NCBI GenBank assembly: GCA_902788805.1
Contig: CADALO010000021.1
Span: forward strand, 1 to 39,502
Reading direction: 5' to 3'
Length of the DNA stretch: 39,502 nt
Source of the DNA: an uncultured Bacteroidota bacterium
Lineage (GTDB): Bacteria; Bacteroidota; Bacteroidia; Bacteroidales; P3
The position numbers and the translations under genes were made by a program. Below the pieces are notes generated by a model that made no database searches, had not been told where the DNA came from, and was given only the letters and a program-made list of their open reading frames with translations. Of this stretch, positions 7,996 through 15,805 are shown piece by piece (the stretch's first letter is position 1; each line of letters starts with the position of its first letter).

Positions 7996-9033
7996 CTATT
8001 TCACGATGAACTTGGCTGTCTTGAAGTTTCTGTCGCCATCGACACGCAAAATGTAGATGCCTTTATCCAATTCGGCGACGCGAATACTGCCGTCGGAAGA
8101 GCCAGCCTTCACCTTTTGGCCCAAGGCGTTGAAAATGGTATAATCCACAGTTTCACCAAGAAGGTCGTTCAAATAGAGCACATCGGTGGCTGGGTTGGGA
8201 TACACCGTGAGCGGCTGCGGACGCACAGGTTCGTTGACAGCCATAGGCGACTTGTCGGGAATGATATTCACGATAATGCCCTCAATCTTGGTCCATCCAT
8301 AAGAGAAACCATCAGGGTCAGGCAGCTGATACCAGTTGTCCTTGGGACCGCCCCAGCCAAAGTTGATATGGAACTTGCCATCACTTTCGCGATAGCCGTC
8401 GACAACGACATTGTGCCCTGTTGTTGCGTCCTGACTTTCAACGGCAAGATGTGCAGGATAGCCGGCTTGCAGATTGGATATCAACACAGCGTACATCGTC
8501 GAATCAGGCTCCCGCAACAGCTGGCAGTTTGAAAAGCCGAACCGTTGATAAGCACGGAACGCCTGATCCACAGAGTAGGTGCCCGAGCCGTAAGTATTCG
8601 ATGCCGTATAAACCTGCTTGCAAGCCACGCCGCAAGCAAAGACAACGGCAGCCTTCAATGTGCTGGTAAGGGACTCGCCTCGCTCGAACTTGACATCGAC
8701 CGAATCCAGCAACTCATTCAGCTGCGGGAAAGAGGGGAAATCATAAGTGTCCCAGTCGTCATCGATATGGAATTGCCGACCAAAATAATTACCCGTGTAA
8801 TAGTCGTCGCCATCGTCGAAGCGGGTGCCTTGCGTCGTTTGCAGATAATTGATAATCTGCCCCATAACAACAGCTGGACATCCAGCATAGCAACGATCGT
8901 CATTCTCAAACGGATCGGTCGGGCAATGCCGATTGTAGGGTGCACCCTGCGTCCATTTCGTGGTAAGCAGAGGTTGTTGCGCCCATACACTCAGGGCACA
9001 AAACAGAAAAATTAAAGCAAATACTTTTTTCAT
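7996..9033 (-). CDS. Secreted C10 (streptopain-like) cysteine protease with T9SS sorting domain
   Basis: This is an extracellular papain-fold peptidase of family C10 (SpeB, interpain, Bfp-type). A signal peptide (MKKVFALIFLFCALSVWAQQ) is followed almost directly by the catalytic domain. The nucleophile is Cys52 in YAGCPAVVMGQI, the catalytic His is His207 in GHNVVVDGY, and FHINFGWGG is the family's NWGWGG block, with Phe where the Trp that packs near the catalytic His usually sits. Residues about 278-345 (VYPNPATDVLYLN through GIYILRVDG to KFIVK) are a T9SS type A sorting domain, so it is exported and anchored or released at the surface. Unlike SpeB it has no room for a roughly 100-residue inhibitory propeptide. 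It stands alone on the minus strand, with a TACTTTTG promoter at 9082-9089. Confidence 0.88.
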   Translation of the reverse strand: MKKVFALIFLFCALSVWAQQPLLTTKWTQGAPYNRHCPTDPFENDDRCYAGCPAVVMGQIINYLQTTQGTRFDDGDDYYTGNYFGRQFHIDDDWDTYDFPSFPQLNELLDSVDVKFERGESLTSTLKAAVVFACGVACKQVYTASNTYGSGTYSVDQAFRAYQRFGFSNCQLLREPDSTMYAVLISNLQAGYPAHLAVESQDATTGHNVVVDGYRESDGKFHINFGWGGPKDNWYQLPDPDGFSYGWTKIEGIIVNIIPDKSPMAVNEPVRPQPLTVYPNPATDVLYLNDLLGETVDYTIFNALGQKVKAGSSDGSIRVAELDKGIYILRVDGDRNFKTAKFIVK

Positions 9034-9081
9034 AATGGTTTATAGTGATTGTTTGTTATTGTTTTGTCAAAAATCGCGGTG

Positions 9082-9089
9082 CAAAAGTA
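9082..9089 (-). promoter_or_regulatory. -7 box for the C10 protease gene
   Basis: On the minus strand TACTTTTG matches TAnnTTTG and lies 48 bp before the ATG at 9033. No convincing TTTG is present 19 bp upstream. Confidence 0.5.
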
Positions 9090-9212
9090 CGCTTTTTCCG
9101 CAATATAAACGTTAAAAAGGCAATGGCGTGACAAAAATAACGGCTCTATGCGACACGAGGCCGCGAGCGGTACTCGCAGCCTGTGCCTTTTAAAAAGTCA
9201 ATTTACAATGAA

Positions 9213-9503
9213 TTACTTTCCGGCAACGAGGTATTTCTTCAGGGCTTTCACATAGTTTCTGAAAGCCTCTGTCCCCGACGGGGTAATCTTGCAGGTAGTG
9301 CGCGGCATCTTCCCTTTGAAGCCTTTCTCGACGGAGATGTACCCAGCTTCGGCCAGTTTGTCGATCTGCACGCTCAGGTTGCCCGAGGTGGCGCCCGTAT
9401 GCTCCTTTAGATAGTTGAAGTCAGCCTCCTCTACTCCGGCAAGGAGCGACACGATAGCCAGTCGCAGTTCCGAGTGCAGTAGTGGATCAAGTTTCGGAAA
9501 CAT
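9213..9503 (-). CDS. Winged-helix transcriptional regulator (HTH_34/MarR-like)
   Basis: This 96-residue regulator is all DNA-binding domain. LDPLLHSELRLAIVSLLAG is helix 1, YLKEHTGATSGNLSVQIDKL is the helix-turn-helix with its recognition helix, and GYISVEKGFKGKMPRTTCKI is the wing, followed by a C-terminal helix. This is the form seen in the small winged-helix proteins that Bacteroidetes pair with a membrane protein (family knowledge). It is encoded 3 bp downstream of the six-helix membrane protein and shares its promoter. Direct repeats over that promoter (10232-10258) are a plausible operator for it, implying autoregulation. The signal it senses is not evident: there is no ligand domain and no metal-binding Cys cluster. 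Confidence 0.8.
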   Translation of the reverse strand: MFPKLDPLLHSELRLAIVSLLAGVEEADFNYLKEHTGATSGNLSVQIDKLAEAGYISVEKGFKGKMPRTTCKITPSGTEAFRNYVKALKKYLVAGK

Positions 9504-9506
9504 AGC

Positions 9507-10136
9507 CTATTTGTATTGAATTCTGACAATCAAGCCCGTGGCAATCAGCACCAAGCCTGCGAAGGTGAAAATGAGCATCGGTTCCCAACCCGAGCCAGCA
9601 ATATAGTAGATTGCCAAACCGCCGACACCGGTGACGAATCCCGCAATCTTGATTGCCCAGTTCTTCAGCGCCACACCAGTGATGCATTCCGCCAAACCGA
9701 AAAGAAGGACCAGTTCGGCAATCAAGCCGTAAACAGCGGCAAGGAGCCTTATTGTACTTGACGACAACATAGAATAGATGAGCGTGAATGCGCCTATGGC
9801 ACAGGCAAAAAAGCCGAAAGTGCTCCAGATGCCACTGACAAAACGGCTGACATCGTTGCGTACGTTTTCAGAAGCATTCTTGTCACGCAAGAACCGCTCG
9901 GAAGGGATTCCGATGGCGGGCAATGCGAACCAAAGCCAATTCCAAGCCTCGTTGTCGGTAAATTTGCAGAGTGCGTAAATCAATAAAGAAAAGAATGTGA
10001 GCAATACGCCCCAAAAGATAAAGAACCTCCCACTTCTGCGGGTGATTTCCTTACGGCTGTTGTTGAGCGTCTCGGTGATGAGCGACAAACTCTCTTCGGC
10101 CGTCATTTTGCTGTTTTGTTCAATTGTGTTTTCCAT
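9507..10136 (-). CDS. Six-helix inner-membrane protein, function unknown
   Basis: The protein has 209 residues. A soluble N-terminal stretch of about 35 residues is followed by about six hydrophobic segments near residues 42-60, 69-83, 106-128, 133-156, 163-182 and 189-207, with short charged loops, so it should sit in the cytoplasmic membrane. I recognise no catalytic or transport motif. It is the first gene of a two-gene operon whose second gene, 3 bp on, is a winged-helix regulator. In this common Bacteroidetes pairing the regulator usually controls the membrane protein (family knowledge plus inference). The start at 10136 is the first ATG after a TATATTTG promoter about 90 bp upstream. 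Confidence 0.7.
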   Translation of the reverse strand: MENTIEQNSKMTAEESLSLITETLNNSRKEITRRSGRFFIFWGVLLTFFSLLIYALCKFTDNEAWNWLWFALPAIGIPSERFLRDKNASENVRNDVSRFVSGIWSTFGFFACAIGAFTLIYSMLSSSTIRLLAAVYGLIAELVLLFGLAECITGVALKNWAIKIAGFVTGVGGLAIYYIAGSGWEPMLIFTFAGLVLIATGLIVRIQYK

Positions 10137-10227
10137 TTCTGTTACATTTTGATAATTTTACTTTCTGATGATTTGACTTCTGCCATTTCAGATTTTAAGT
10201 GCACTATCTTGTTTTAAAATGACGGTG

Positions 10228-10258
10228 CAAATATAAACAAGTTTATGATATAAACAAG
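10228..10258 (-). promoter_or_regulatory. Promoter with a direct-repeat operator for the membrane protein-regulator operon
   Basis: On the minus strand TATATTTG (10228-10235) matches the -7 consensus. TATAAACAAG occurs twice on the plus strand, at 10232-10241 and 10249-10258, start-to-start 17 bp. The first copy overlaps the -7 box and the second covers the -33 region. Such spacing would allow a small winged-helix repressor to occlude the promoter. The operator role is an inference. Confidence 0.5.
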
Positions 10259-10472
10259 AATAAAATGAAAAATATTTTTTATTTATTTGGTTTTTAATAA
10301 AATAAAAATTGATATACTCGGAAAAACTCTTGCAAAAACCATCGATTTCGATTAAGAAAAATACAAAATCACCTTGTTTTGATTCGATATTCTGAGCCGG
10401 TGGCGAGCAACGACCGGACGCTATCGCCTTAGTTAAATTATAATAATGAATAAAACCACACGGAAAAATGAT

Positions 10473-10503
10473 TTTGTCGTTTCTGAGAAAAGGTGTAACT
10501 TTG
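10473..10503 (+). promoter_or_regulatory. -33/-7 promoter of the HAD gene
   Basis: TTTG at 10473-10476 and TAACTTTG at 10496-10503 are separated by 19 bp, an ideal Bacteroidetes primary sigma factor promoter. It places the transcript start downstream of the ATG at 10446, so the protein must start at 10527. Confidence 0.75.
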
Positions 10504-10526
10504 CAAATCCTTTTAAACAAAAAAAT

Positions 10527-11375
10527 ATGGCTATCAAGAAAAAGATCGACGTTGCATTGATATATGATTTCGACGGGACGCTCTCGCCGGGAAATATGCA
10601 GGAGTTTGGATTTATCCAGGCGATAGGCAAGGATGTCAGCGAATTTTGGGAGAAGACCATCGACCTGGCAACCACCAACGACGCCAGCGGGATACTATGC
10701 TATATGTACCTGATGCTGCAAGAGGCAAAGGCCAGCGGCATATCGCTGAAACGCGACTCTTTCCGTAAGTTCGGCTCGATGGTAGAGCTGTTCAAAGGTG
10801 TCGAGGATTGGTTCACGCTCATCAACCAGTACGGCAAGTCGAAAGGCATAAACATCAAGCACTATATCAACTCCTCGGGATTGAAGGAGATGATAGAAGG
10901 CACCTCGATAGCCAAATGTTTCGAGAATATCTACGCCTGCTCGTTCCTCTACAATGTTGACGGAGTTGCCTACTGGCCCGCTGTAGCCGTGGATTACACA
11001 ACAAAAACGCAGTTCCTTTTTAAAATCAACAAGGGCATAAAAGAGATAAGTGACAATAAAAGAATCAACGAGTATGTGGCTAAAGAGGACCGGCCGATTC
11101 CATTCGAAAGGATGATATATCTGGGCGACGGCGAAACCGACGTTCCTTGTATGAGCGTGGTCAAGGAACAGGGCGGACATTCCATTGCCGTCTATGGCAA
11201 CCGCAAGAAGAAAGCGGTTGCCGAGCGACTGATAAAAGAGAATCGTGTCAACTTCGTCTGCAAGGCCGACTACTCCGAAAACTCCGAGATCCACACCACG
11301 GTGCGGCTCATCCTCGACAAAATACGCGCCGACTACGACTTCCAGCAACACCTGATTGCGCAAAACAATCGCTGA
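10527..11375 (+). CDS. HAD-superfamily phosphatase
   Basis: This 282-residue cytosolic hydrolase has HAD motif I, YDFDGTLSPG, near residues 12-21 (nucleophile and general acid Asp) and motif IV, YLGDGETDVPCM, near 197, so Asp and Mg2+ chemistry should be intact. The long helical insertion between them (EFGFIQAIGKDVSEFWEKTI onward) is a cap domain of the phosphoserine-phosphatase or haloacid-dehalogenase type. The physiological phosphoester is not evident. I chose the ATG at 10527 (MAIKKKIDVALIYDFDG) because a strong promoter lies between it and the earlier in-frame ATG. It is monocistronic and converges on dgt, with a hairpin between the two. Confidence 0.82.
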   Translation: MAIKKKIDVALIYDFDGTLSPGNMQEFGFIQAIGKDVSEFWEKTIDLATTNDASGILCYMYLMLQEAKASGISLKRDSFRKFGSMVELFKGVEDWFTLINQYGKSKGINIKHYINSSGLKEMIEGTSIAKCFENIYACSFLYNVDGVAYWPAVAVDYTTKTQFLFKINKGIKEISDNKRINEYVAKEDRPIPFERMIYLGDGETDVPCMSVVKEQGGHSIAVYGNRKKKAVAERLIKENRVNFVCKADYSENSEIHTTVRLILDKIRADYDFQQHLIAQNNR

Positions 11376-11424
11376 AATCGTAGAGTTAACGCAGTTTTGC
11401 TCAATCTCCGAAATACGTCTGACA

Positions 11425-11444
11425 TCCGGCTATGAATAGCCGGA
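11425..11444. terminator. Short hairpin between convergent HAD and dgt genes
   Basis: TCCGGCTAT-ga-ATAGCCGGA is a perfect 9-bp stem with a 2-nt gap at its centre. It sits in the 90-bp space between two convergent genes. It lacks a clear T-tract, so it may be a weak or factor-aided terminator. Confidence 0.4.
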
Positions 11445-11465
11445 ACCGGTCGCATAAACGGCAAT

Positions 11466-12839
11466 TTACATCTTCAAGCCCTTCAGTTCCTGAAAGAGGT
11501 CGATGGCGGCACGGTCGTTGAGACTGGTAATGAAGTCGATGACCATACGTATGCGGTTGTACGAATTGTTGGGGTAGGTCTCCAGCTGCTCGTAGTTCTG
11601 GCGGAAGTTGACGGAAATGATATTGTAGAGGTGCGACGCGAGGGTGTTGCTTGTGGCGTTGAAGTCGTTGCTGTCACACCCGCGCATAAAGATGGTCAGC
11701 AGCCCGTGCATAACCTCCCAACCAGCCAGTTCCTTCTTCACCTTCGACTTGTTCTGGTACAACTGTCGCAGTATGTGGCGGAAGGCCGCGTGGATGTCGG
11801 CAGCCGAGGATACCTCGATAATCTCGTGCTCCAGGCGTCCCTGCATAATATCGTCATAGTGCTGTCTGAAGCTGTCGATAACGGCACTCAACATCTCGCG
11901 CTGCAAAAAGACGCCCATATTCTGTGTTATAAGGGCACTCTTCAGCTTGCCCTCGCCCTTGAAACAGGCATTGATGGCGTCGAACTGAGCCATCACGCGG
12001 TCGTGGTTGGCAGTCAGCATCTCGTCGAAGATGTCGTAAATCTGGGTCAACTTGATGGCCCCTATCTTCACGCCGTCCTCCATATCCGAAGCGAGATAGG
12101 CCATATCGTCGGCAGCCTCTATAAGGTAAGCCATAGGGCTGCGGCGGCCCGCCAGCTGCAAATAGTCGTTGATTAATTCGTATCGGTCGGCTTCGCTTGC
12201 GAAGTAGCCGAATTTCTTGCGGCTTATCTCGGCATACGAGCTGCCCTGATTGCCGACAAGGGCGTTGCAGGGATATTTGATGAGTGAGGCAAGCGTCGAA
12301 TAGGTGAGGTTGTAGCTCGACTTGTCGCCATAGTAGTGCAGCTTGGTAAGGATGCGGAACGCCTGCACGTTGCCGTCGAAATTCTCGAGGTCGGCACGCT
12401 CCATAGCGTTCAGCTCACGACCGCCACTGCGCAGATAGCTGTGGAAGAAGTCCTTTATAGCCTCCTCGCCGAAGTGACCGAAAGGCGGGTTGCCGAGGTC
12501 GTGCACAAGTCCTGCCACGCGCAGCAGCGAGCAGAGCCATCCGCTTTTGCCTTCGGGCAAATCGCCCAACTCCGTCAGCATACGTTCCACGTTCTGCCCA
12601 ATCAGCCCGGCAATATACGACACCTCCAGCGAGTGCGTCAGGCGCGTGCGGATATAGGTGCTACGCTCCAGCGGGAATATCTGCGTCTTGCTCTGCAGAC
12701 GGCGCACAGGAGCGCTCATAATCAGCCGACCGTAGTCGGTCTCAAAGGGATTGCGACCTAAGGGGTCAATCGTCGGTCCCACATCGCTCTGTCGCTTGTC
12801 CGACAGCAACAGGTCCCATTTATCCTTGTAACTGCTCAT
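11466..12839 (-). CDS. dgt: Deoxyguanosinetriphosphate triphosphohydrolase-like protein
   Basis: This HD-domain enzyme hydrolyses dNTPs (classically dGTP) to the nucleoside and inorganic triphosphate. The family signature RRLQSKTQIFPLERS followed by RTRLTHSLEVS is near residues 46-75, and the metal-binding HD motif is in LVHDLGNPPFGHFGEEA near 110-125. LIEAADDMAYLASDMEDG near 240 supplies the second conserved Asp region. The length (457 aa) fits the long dGTPase class. dGTPases regulate dNTP pools, and some bacterial dNTPases act in phage defence by starving replication (family knowledge). Here it is outside the restriction cluster and looks like a core gene. It is monocistronic, and no good -7 box was seen in the 120 bp before it. 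A large hairpin repeat begins 125 bp upstream of its start. Confidence 0.92.
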   Translation of the reverse strand: MSSYKDKWDLLLSDKRQSDVGPTIDPLGRNPFETDYGRLIMSAPVRRLQSKTQIFPLERSTYIRTRLTHSLEVSYIAGLIGQNVERMLTELGDLPEGKSGWLCSLLRVAGLVHDLGNPPFGHFGEEAIKDFFHSYLRSGGRELNAMERADLENFDGNVQAFRILTKLHYYGDKSSYNLTYSTLASLIKYPCNALVGNQGSSYAEISRKKFGYFASEADRYELINDYLQLAGRRSPMAYLIEAADDMAYLASDMEDGVKIGAIKLTQIYDIFDEMLTANHDRVMAQFDAINACFKGEGKLKSALITQNMGVFLQREMLSAVIDSFRQHYDDIMQGRLEHEIIEVSSAADIHAAFRHILRQLYQNKSKVKKELAGWEVMHGLLTIFMRGCDSNDFNATSNTLASHLYNIISVNFRQNYEQLETYPNNSYNRIRMVIDFITSLNDRAAIDLFQELKGLKM

Positions 12840-12963
12840 TGTTCAAACAACTTTTATTATGACGAAAAACCATAACGAAAACGAAAACCATACGTTCTCA
12901 GTTTTCCACAAACGCAAAAAAACTAATATTATTGTGTATCGCGGAACAATGGAAAGGCCCCGA

Positions 12964-13091
12964 CAACTCCGATTCAACACTGGCTGTTGTCCGCTTGTTG
13001 TCCGCTTGATGTCCGCTTGTTGTCCGCTTTAAAAGCGGACAACAAGCGGACATCAAGCGGACAACAAGCGGACGGACAACAAACGGAGTTG
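12964..13091. repeat. Hairpin element A: 11-bp modular inverted repeat (TGTCCGCTTGW)
   Basis: The left arm (12989-13030) is a run of 11-bp units TGTCCGCTTGT/TGTCCGCTTGA. The right arm (13032-13073) is its exact complement, giving 42 bp of perfect pairing around one central A. Outside the arms are CAACTCCG (12964-12971) and CGGAGTTG (13084-13091), the latter continuing as GTCCGGACAAAA. The same element in the opposite orientation is at 22985-23094. It lies between divergent dgt and the ECF gene and has no spacers, so it is not a CRISPR. The rest of the gap (12840-12960 and 13095-13400) holds no gene. Confidence 0.9.
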
Positions 13092-13237
13092 GTCCGGACA
13101 AAAACGCGGCTTTCTGCATCCCGTACAAAGCCTTAAACGACCCCGACTTCAACATCGGATAATCATTAAGCCCGAACACAAATCGCTATTTTCTGAACAC
13201 GGATTATACAGAATAAACAGATACCATCACCCCTAAA

Positions 13238-13290
13238 CATATAACATATCAACATATCCCCATATCCCCATATCAACAAATCAACATTAT
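13238..13290. repeat. Short octamer repeat tract
   Basis: About six tandem 8-bp units of the form CATATCMM (CATATCAA, CATATCCC, CATATCCC, CATATCAA, CAAATCAA) lie upstream of the ECF gene. This is simple-sequence DNA with no visible coding or regulatory sense. Confidence 0.6.
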
Positions 13291-13350
13291 TAGCGTTGCG
13301 ACGGCTATAAATCATCATTATTGGGGATTGTCGGGGCGGAACGGCGAGAG

Positions 13351-13358
13351 TAATTTTG
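13351..13358 (+). promoter_or_regulatory. -7 box for the ECF S-component gene
   Basis: TAATTTTG matches TAnnTTTG and lies 46 bp before the ATG at 13405. The -33 region has only ATTG-like matches. Confidence 0.5.
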
Positions 13359-13404
13359 CATCATATTTCAAAATAACAAATTAACTCATAAAAACTTGAT
13401 TTAT

Positions 13405-13989
13405 ATGAAGAAAACATTCACAATCCTGCTGATGGCGATTGCTTATCTCGCCACATTCATTCTCGGTGCCGCAAGCGGAGCCATCCATCCGGCATTCTAT
13501 GCCTATATCGGCGCGCTGTTGCCGCTACTGACGGCGTTCATCTATCTCTACACAAGCACCCTGCTTCCGCGTTTCGGAGCGGCGACCATCCTCAATGGCA
13601 TTGTTCTTGTCCTGTTCTTGATTGCAGGCGAGGCCGACACAACGCTTGCCATCGGGTTCGTCATCCTTACGGCACTTGCCGAGTTCATTCGCTGGCGCTG
13701 CGGGTACGACACACGGAAGGGAATCCGTTGGAGTTTTGTGCCGTTTGCCTACTCGTTCTTCGCCTACACATTCCACTGGTGGACAGACACCGAGGGGTCG
13801 CTGGCGGCTGCCGTCGAGGAGATGCCTGCCGGATACGACCAACTGATGCTGCCCGTCATCGACAACATCCCTATGCTCGTCGTGGTGCTGCTGCTCACCT
13901 TCCCCGTTGCAATGCTTGCTATGCGCCTGGCGGCATCTTCCACAAGGGATGGCATTGGGACATCGGCGTCTATGGCAACTAGGAGGTAA
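13405..13989 (+). CDS. Putative ECF transporter S component (Trep_Strep/MptD type)
   Basis: This membrane protein of about 194 residues has five to six hydrophobic segments. The pattern ALLPLLTAFIYLYTSTLLPR, then GAATILNGIVLVLFLIAG, then ALAEFIRWRCGYDTRKGIRW fits the Trep_Strep family of substrate-binding S components. These are embedded in the cytoplasmic membrane and work with a shared energising module (EcfT plus two ATPases). No T or A component is nearby, so it would have to use a module encoded elsewhere. The substrate is unknown. The ATG at 13405 gives MKKTFTILLMAIAYLATF. The last 17 residues (STRDGIGTSASMATRR) are unlike the usual basic end, and the next frame reads on differently, so a late frameshift is possible. 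It is followed by repeat DNA and gene remnants. Confidence 0.65.
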   Translation: MKKTFTILLMAIAYLATFILGAASGAIHPAFYAYIGALLPLLTAFIYLYTSTLLPRFGAATILNGIVLVLFLIAGEADTTLAIGFVILTALAEFIRWRCGYDTRKGIRWSFVPFAYSFFAYTFHWWTDTEGSLAAAVEEMPAGYDQLMLPVIDNIPMLVVVLLLTFPVAMLAMRLAASSTRDGIGTSASMATRR

Positions 13990-14012
13990 CAGTTAAAGGT
14001 TAAAGAGTTTTT

Positions 14013-14215
14013 GAACACGAATTGCACGAATGACACGAATAGCTCGATGGAATCGAGCAGGGATGGGACGTATGCTCGATAAAATCTCGCGTGAATTTGT
14101 TGAACACGAATGGCACGAATTGACACGAATTGCTCGATAAATCTCGCGAGAATTTGTTGAACACGAATTGCCATTAATTGCCCGAAAAATAATTTATTGA
14201 ACACGAATTGTTTAA
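14013..14215. repeat. ACGAATTGC-type tandem repeat region
   Basis: Units of 9-10 bp (ACGAATTGC, ACGAATGAC, ACGAATAGC) recur after each TTGAACACGAAT, which occurs four times. A longer unit starting GCTCGATAAA and running through TCTCGCG and AATTTGTTGAACACGAAT is repeated at 14074 and 14132. GCTCGAT-gga-ATCGAGC (14042-14058) forms a hairpin. A related TTGAACACGAATTGCCACG lies at 39053. Intergenic, non-coding. Confidence 0.75.
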
Positions 14216-14220
14216 CTGAT

Positions 14221-14418
14221 ATGATTACGATTGAGAATAAATATGAATGTTTCGTGGCGCTCTGGCGAAAGCTGGAGCGCACGAGGCAGCTCTTCGGGAT
14301 GCAATACCGGAGGTTCTGCATCCGCAGGGTGATGCATTCCTAGCTCGTGAACGAGGCGACCGACGAGACGATATGTATGGCGCACCCTTTTATGGAAGAT
14401 TACGAGCAAGAGGAATAA
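14221..14418 (+). pseudogene. Small hypothetical ORF interrupted by an amber codon
   Basis: From ATG 14221 the frame reads MITIENKYECFVALWRKLER and on to RRVMHS (40 residues). A TAG at 14341-14343 follows, then 24 more residues (LVNEATDETI... MEDYEQEE) to TAA at 14416. The continuation has normal amino-acid composition and an acidic end, suggesting one roughly 65-residue gene broken by a nonsense mutation. No family recognised. It is bordered by repeats upstream and an AraC fragment downstream, so the whole stretch looks like decayed DNA. Confidence 0.4.
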
Positions 14419-14431
14419 ACGGTTAAACCAA

Positions 14432-14560
14432 CCCCAGTAAATACATTCGGTAACTTCATAGCAAAGTATGCGGTATTACTGAGGATGGTATATGTACCTC
14501 TCCGCCACCGTCAAGCACGTCACCGGCCACAGCGTCAACAGCTTCATTGACTGCATCACG
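14432..14560 (+). pseudogene. AraC-family regulator fragment (helix-turn-helix remnant)
   Basis: Translation from 14495 gives YLSATVKHVTGHSVNSFID, which matches the linker and second helix-turn-helix start of AraC proteins of this order ('pkYLSatVK.vTGhs.n.wid'). Just upstream, in other frames, are pieces resembling SVTFIAKYA and GITED, the end of helix 1 and the turn. At least one frameshift and stops separate them, and the second half of the domain is replaced by the terminator and promoter of the next gene. It is a short, dead remnant. Confidence 0.55.
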
Positions 14561-14575
14561 GCGTCCCGTAATGTT

Positions 14576-14601
14576 AAAAAGTGTCCTGTCGGGCACTTTT
14601 T
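14576..14601. terminator. Terminator hairpin before the OmpA-like gene
   Basis: AAAAAGTGTCC-TGTC-GGGCACTTTTT is an 11-bp stem (one G-T pair) with A and T tracts on both sides, so it can act in both directions. It insulates the OmpA-like gene from the decayed DNA upstream and touches the -33 region of the next promoter. Confidence 0.7.
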
Positions 14602-14632
14602 GTTATTATGTCGAAAAAAGTTTGTACCTTTG
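14599..14632 (+). promoter_or_regulatory. Promoter of the OmpA-like/WG-repeat operon
   Basis: TACCTTTG (14625-14632) matches the -7 consensus. TTTG at 14599-14602 may be a -33 element at a slightly long spacing (22 bp). It lies 47 bp before the ATG at 14680. Confidence 0.6.
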
Positions 14633-14679
14633 CAAATCGAAAAACCATCAAACTAACACAACCAATAAAACACATCATT

Positions 14680-15780
14680 ATGAAGAAAACATTATTGGCA
14701 GCGGCGATGCTTATGCTCATCGGAATGACCGCAAAGGCTCAGGAGAGCAACTATGCGAAGACCGATTTCGTCCCCGGCGACGAAATATTCTTCGACGACA
14801 ATTTCGAGCACGAAAGACTCGGCGAGTTCCCGCTGAGATGGGACCTGCTGGACGGCTACGCGGAAACGGCGCAGCAGAAGGGACGCAACGTGCTGGCGTT
14901 CACAGACAACGGACTGGGTCAGGTCATCCCCCTGATGAAGGAGAAATGGGATTGGCTGCCCGAGGTGTTCACCGTTGAGTTCGACCTCTACGTGGCCAAG
15001 CCAGGCGAGGCCGAAGAAGAGACAACGCTCGATATGAGCATCTCTTTCGGCGACCGCGGCGACGAGAGCTACTACAACGCCCCGAGCTATGTGCACTTCT
15101 GGTACAGGGAGGACGGCTCGTGCAACCTCTCGTGGAACCTGCTGAAACCCGACGGGAACAACCTGACTGGCGGAGAGAAGATGCTGGGGCTGAACCCAGG
15201 CAACAGCGACTATCTGGAGAAGGACAACCCCGTGGTTGCCGGCGAATGGAACCACTTCGCCTTCTCGTTCAACAAACGGGCTTTCAAGGGCTATGTGAAC
15301 GGCGTGCGTATGATCAACGTGCCGATGATGAAGGCTCCAGGCTACCTCTTCTTCACCAGTGGCGCGTTATACCGCTACACGGGATTGAGCAATGTGCGCA
15401 TTGCCAAGGGCGCTGTGCCGCTCTACGACCGCCTGACCTCGGAAGGCAAGATTGTCACTTACGCCATCACCTTCGAGACGGGCAAGGCCGACCTCAAGCC
15501 AGAATCGCTCGTGGAAATCAACCGCGTGGCCAAGCTGATGCAGGAGCACGCCGACCTGAACTTCGAGGTGCAGGGCCACTGCGACAACACGGGCACTGAC
15601 GCCATCAACGACCCGTTGAGCCAGAAGCGCGCCGAAGCAATTGTGGCCGCATTGGTGAAACAGGGCATCGACAAGGGGCGCCTCACGGCTGTGGGCAAAG
15701 GCTCGCACTCGCCCATTGCCTCCAACACCGACGAGGAGGGCCGCGCCAAGAACCGCCGTGTGGAGTTTGTAAAGAAATAG
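14680..15780 (+). CDS. Outer-membrane OmpA-like protein with an LamG-like N-terminal domain
   Basis: The 366 residues begin with a signal peptide (MKKTLLAAAMLMLIGMTAKA). A beta-rich domain of roughly 230 residues follows (DNFEHERLGEFPLRWDLLDG... VNGVRMINVPMMKAPGYLFF), resembling a LamG/concanavalin-like jelly roll. The end is an OmpA peptidoglycan-binding domain from about residue 270: ITFETGKADLKPESLVEINR, then VQGHCDNTGTD, LSQKRAEAIVAALVKQGID and RAKNRRVEFV. The conserved Asp and Arg that grip diaminopimelate are present. It should tether the envelope to peptidoglycan while the N-terminal domain faces outward or into the periplasm. I chose the ATG at 14680 because it follows the promoter and gives the signal peptide. 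The WG-repeat gene follows after 25 bp. Confidence 0.85.
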   Translation: MKKTLLAAAMLMLIGMTAKAQESNYAKTDFVPGDEIFFDDNFEHERLGEFPLRWDLLDGYAETAQQKGRNVLAFTDNGLGQVIPLMKEKWDWLPEVFTVEFDLYVAKPGEAEEETTLDMSISFGDRGDESYYNAPSYVHFWYREDGSCNLSWNLLKPDGNNLTGGEKMLGLNPGNSDYLEKDNPVVAGEWNHFAFSFNKRAFKGYVNGVRMINVPMMKAPGYLFFTSGALYRYTGLSNVRIAKGAVPLYDRLTSEGKIVTYAITFETGKADLKPESLVEINRVAKLMQEHADLNFEVQGHCDNTGTDAINDPLSQKRAEAIVAALVKQGIDKGRLTAVGKGSHSPIASNTDEEGRAKNRRVEFVKK

Positions 15781-15805
15781 TATCGGATTACAGCTCTTTG
15801 CGGAT

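Noticed and set aside
12970..13090. TTGTCCGC/GCGGACAA repeats as a CRISPR array
   Set aside because: Units are adjacent with no unique spacers and form two complementary arms. No cas genes are present.
12898..13179. 93-codon minus-strand open frame over hairpin element A
   Set aside because: Most of it is the repeat itself. The encoded peptide is low-complexity, with no gene signals.
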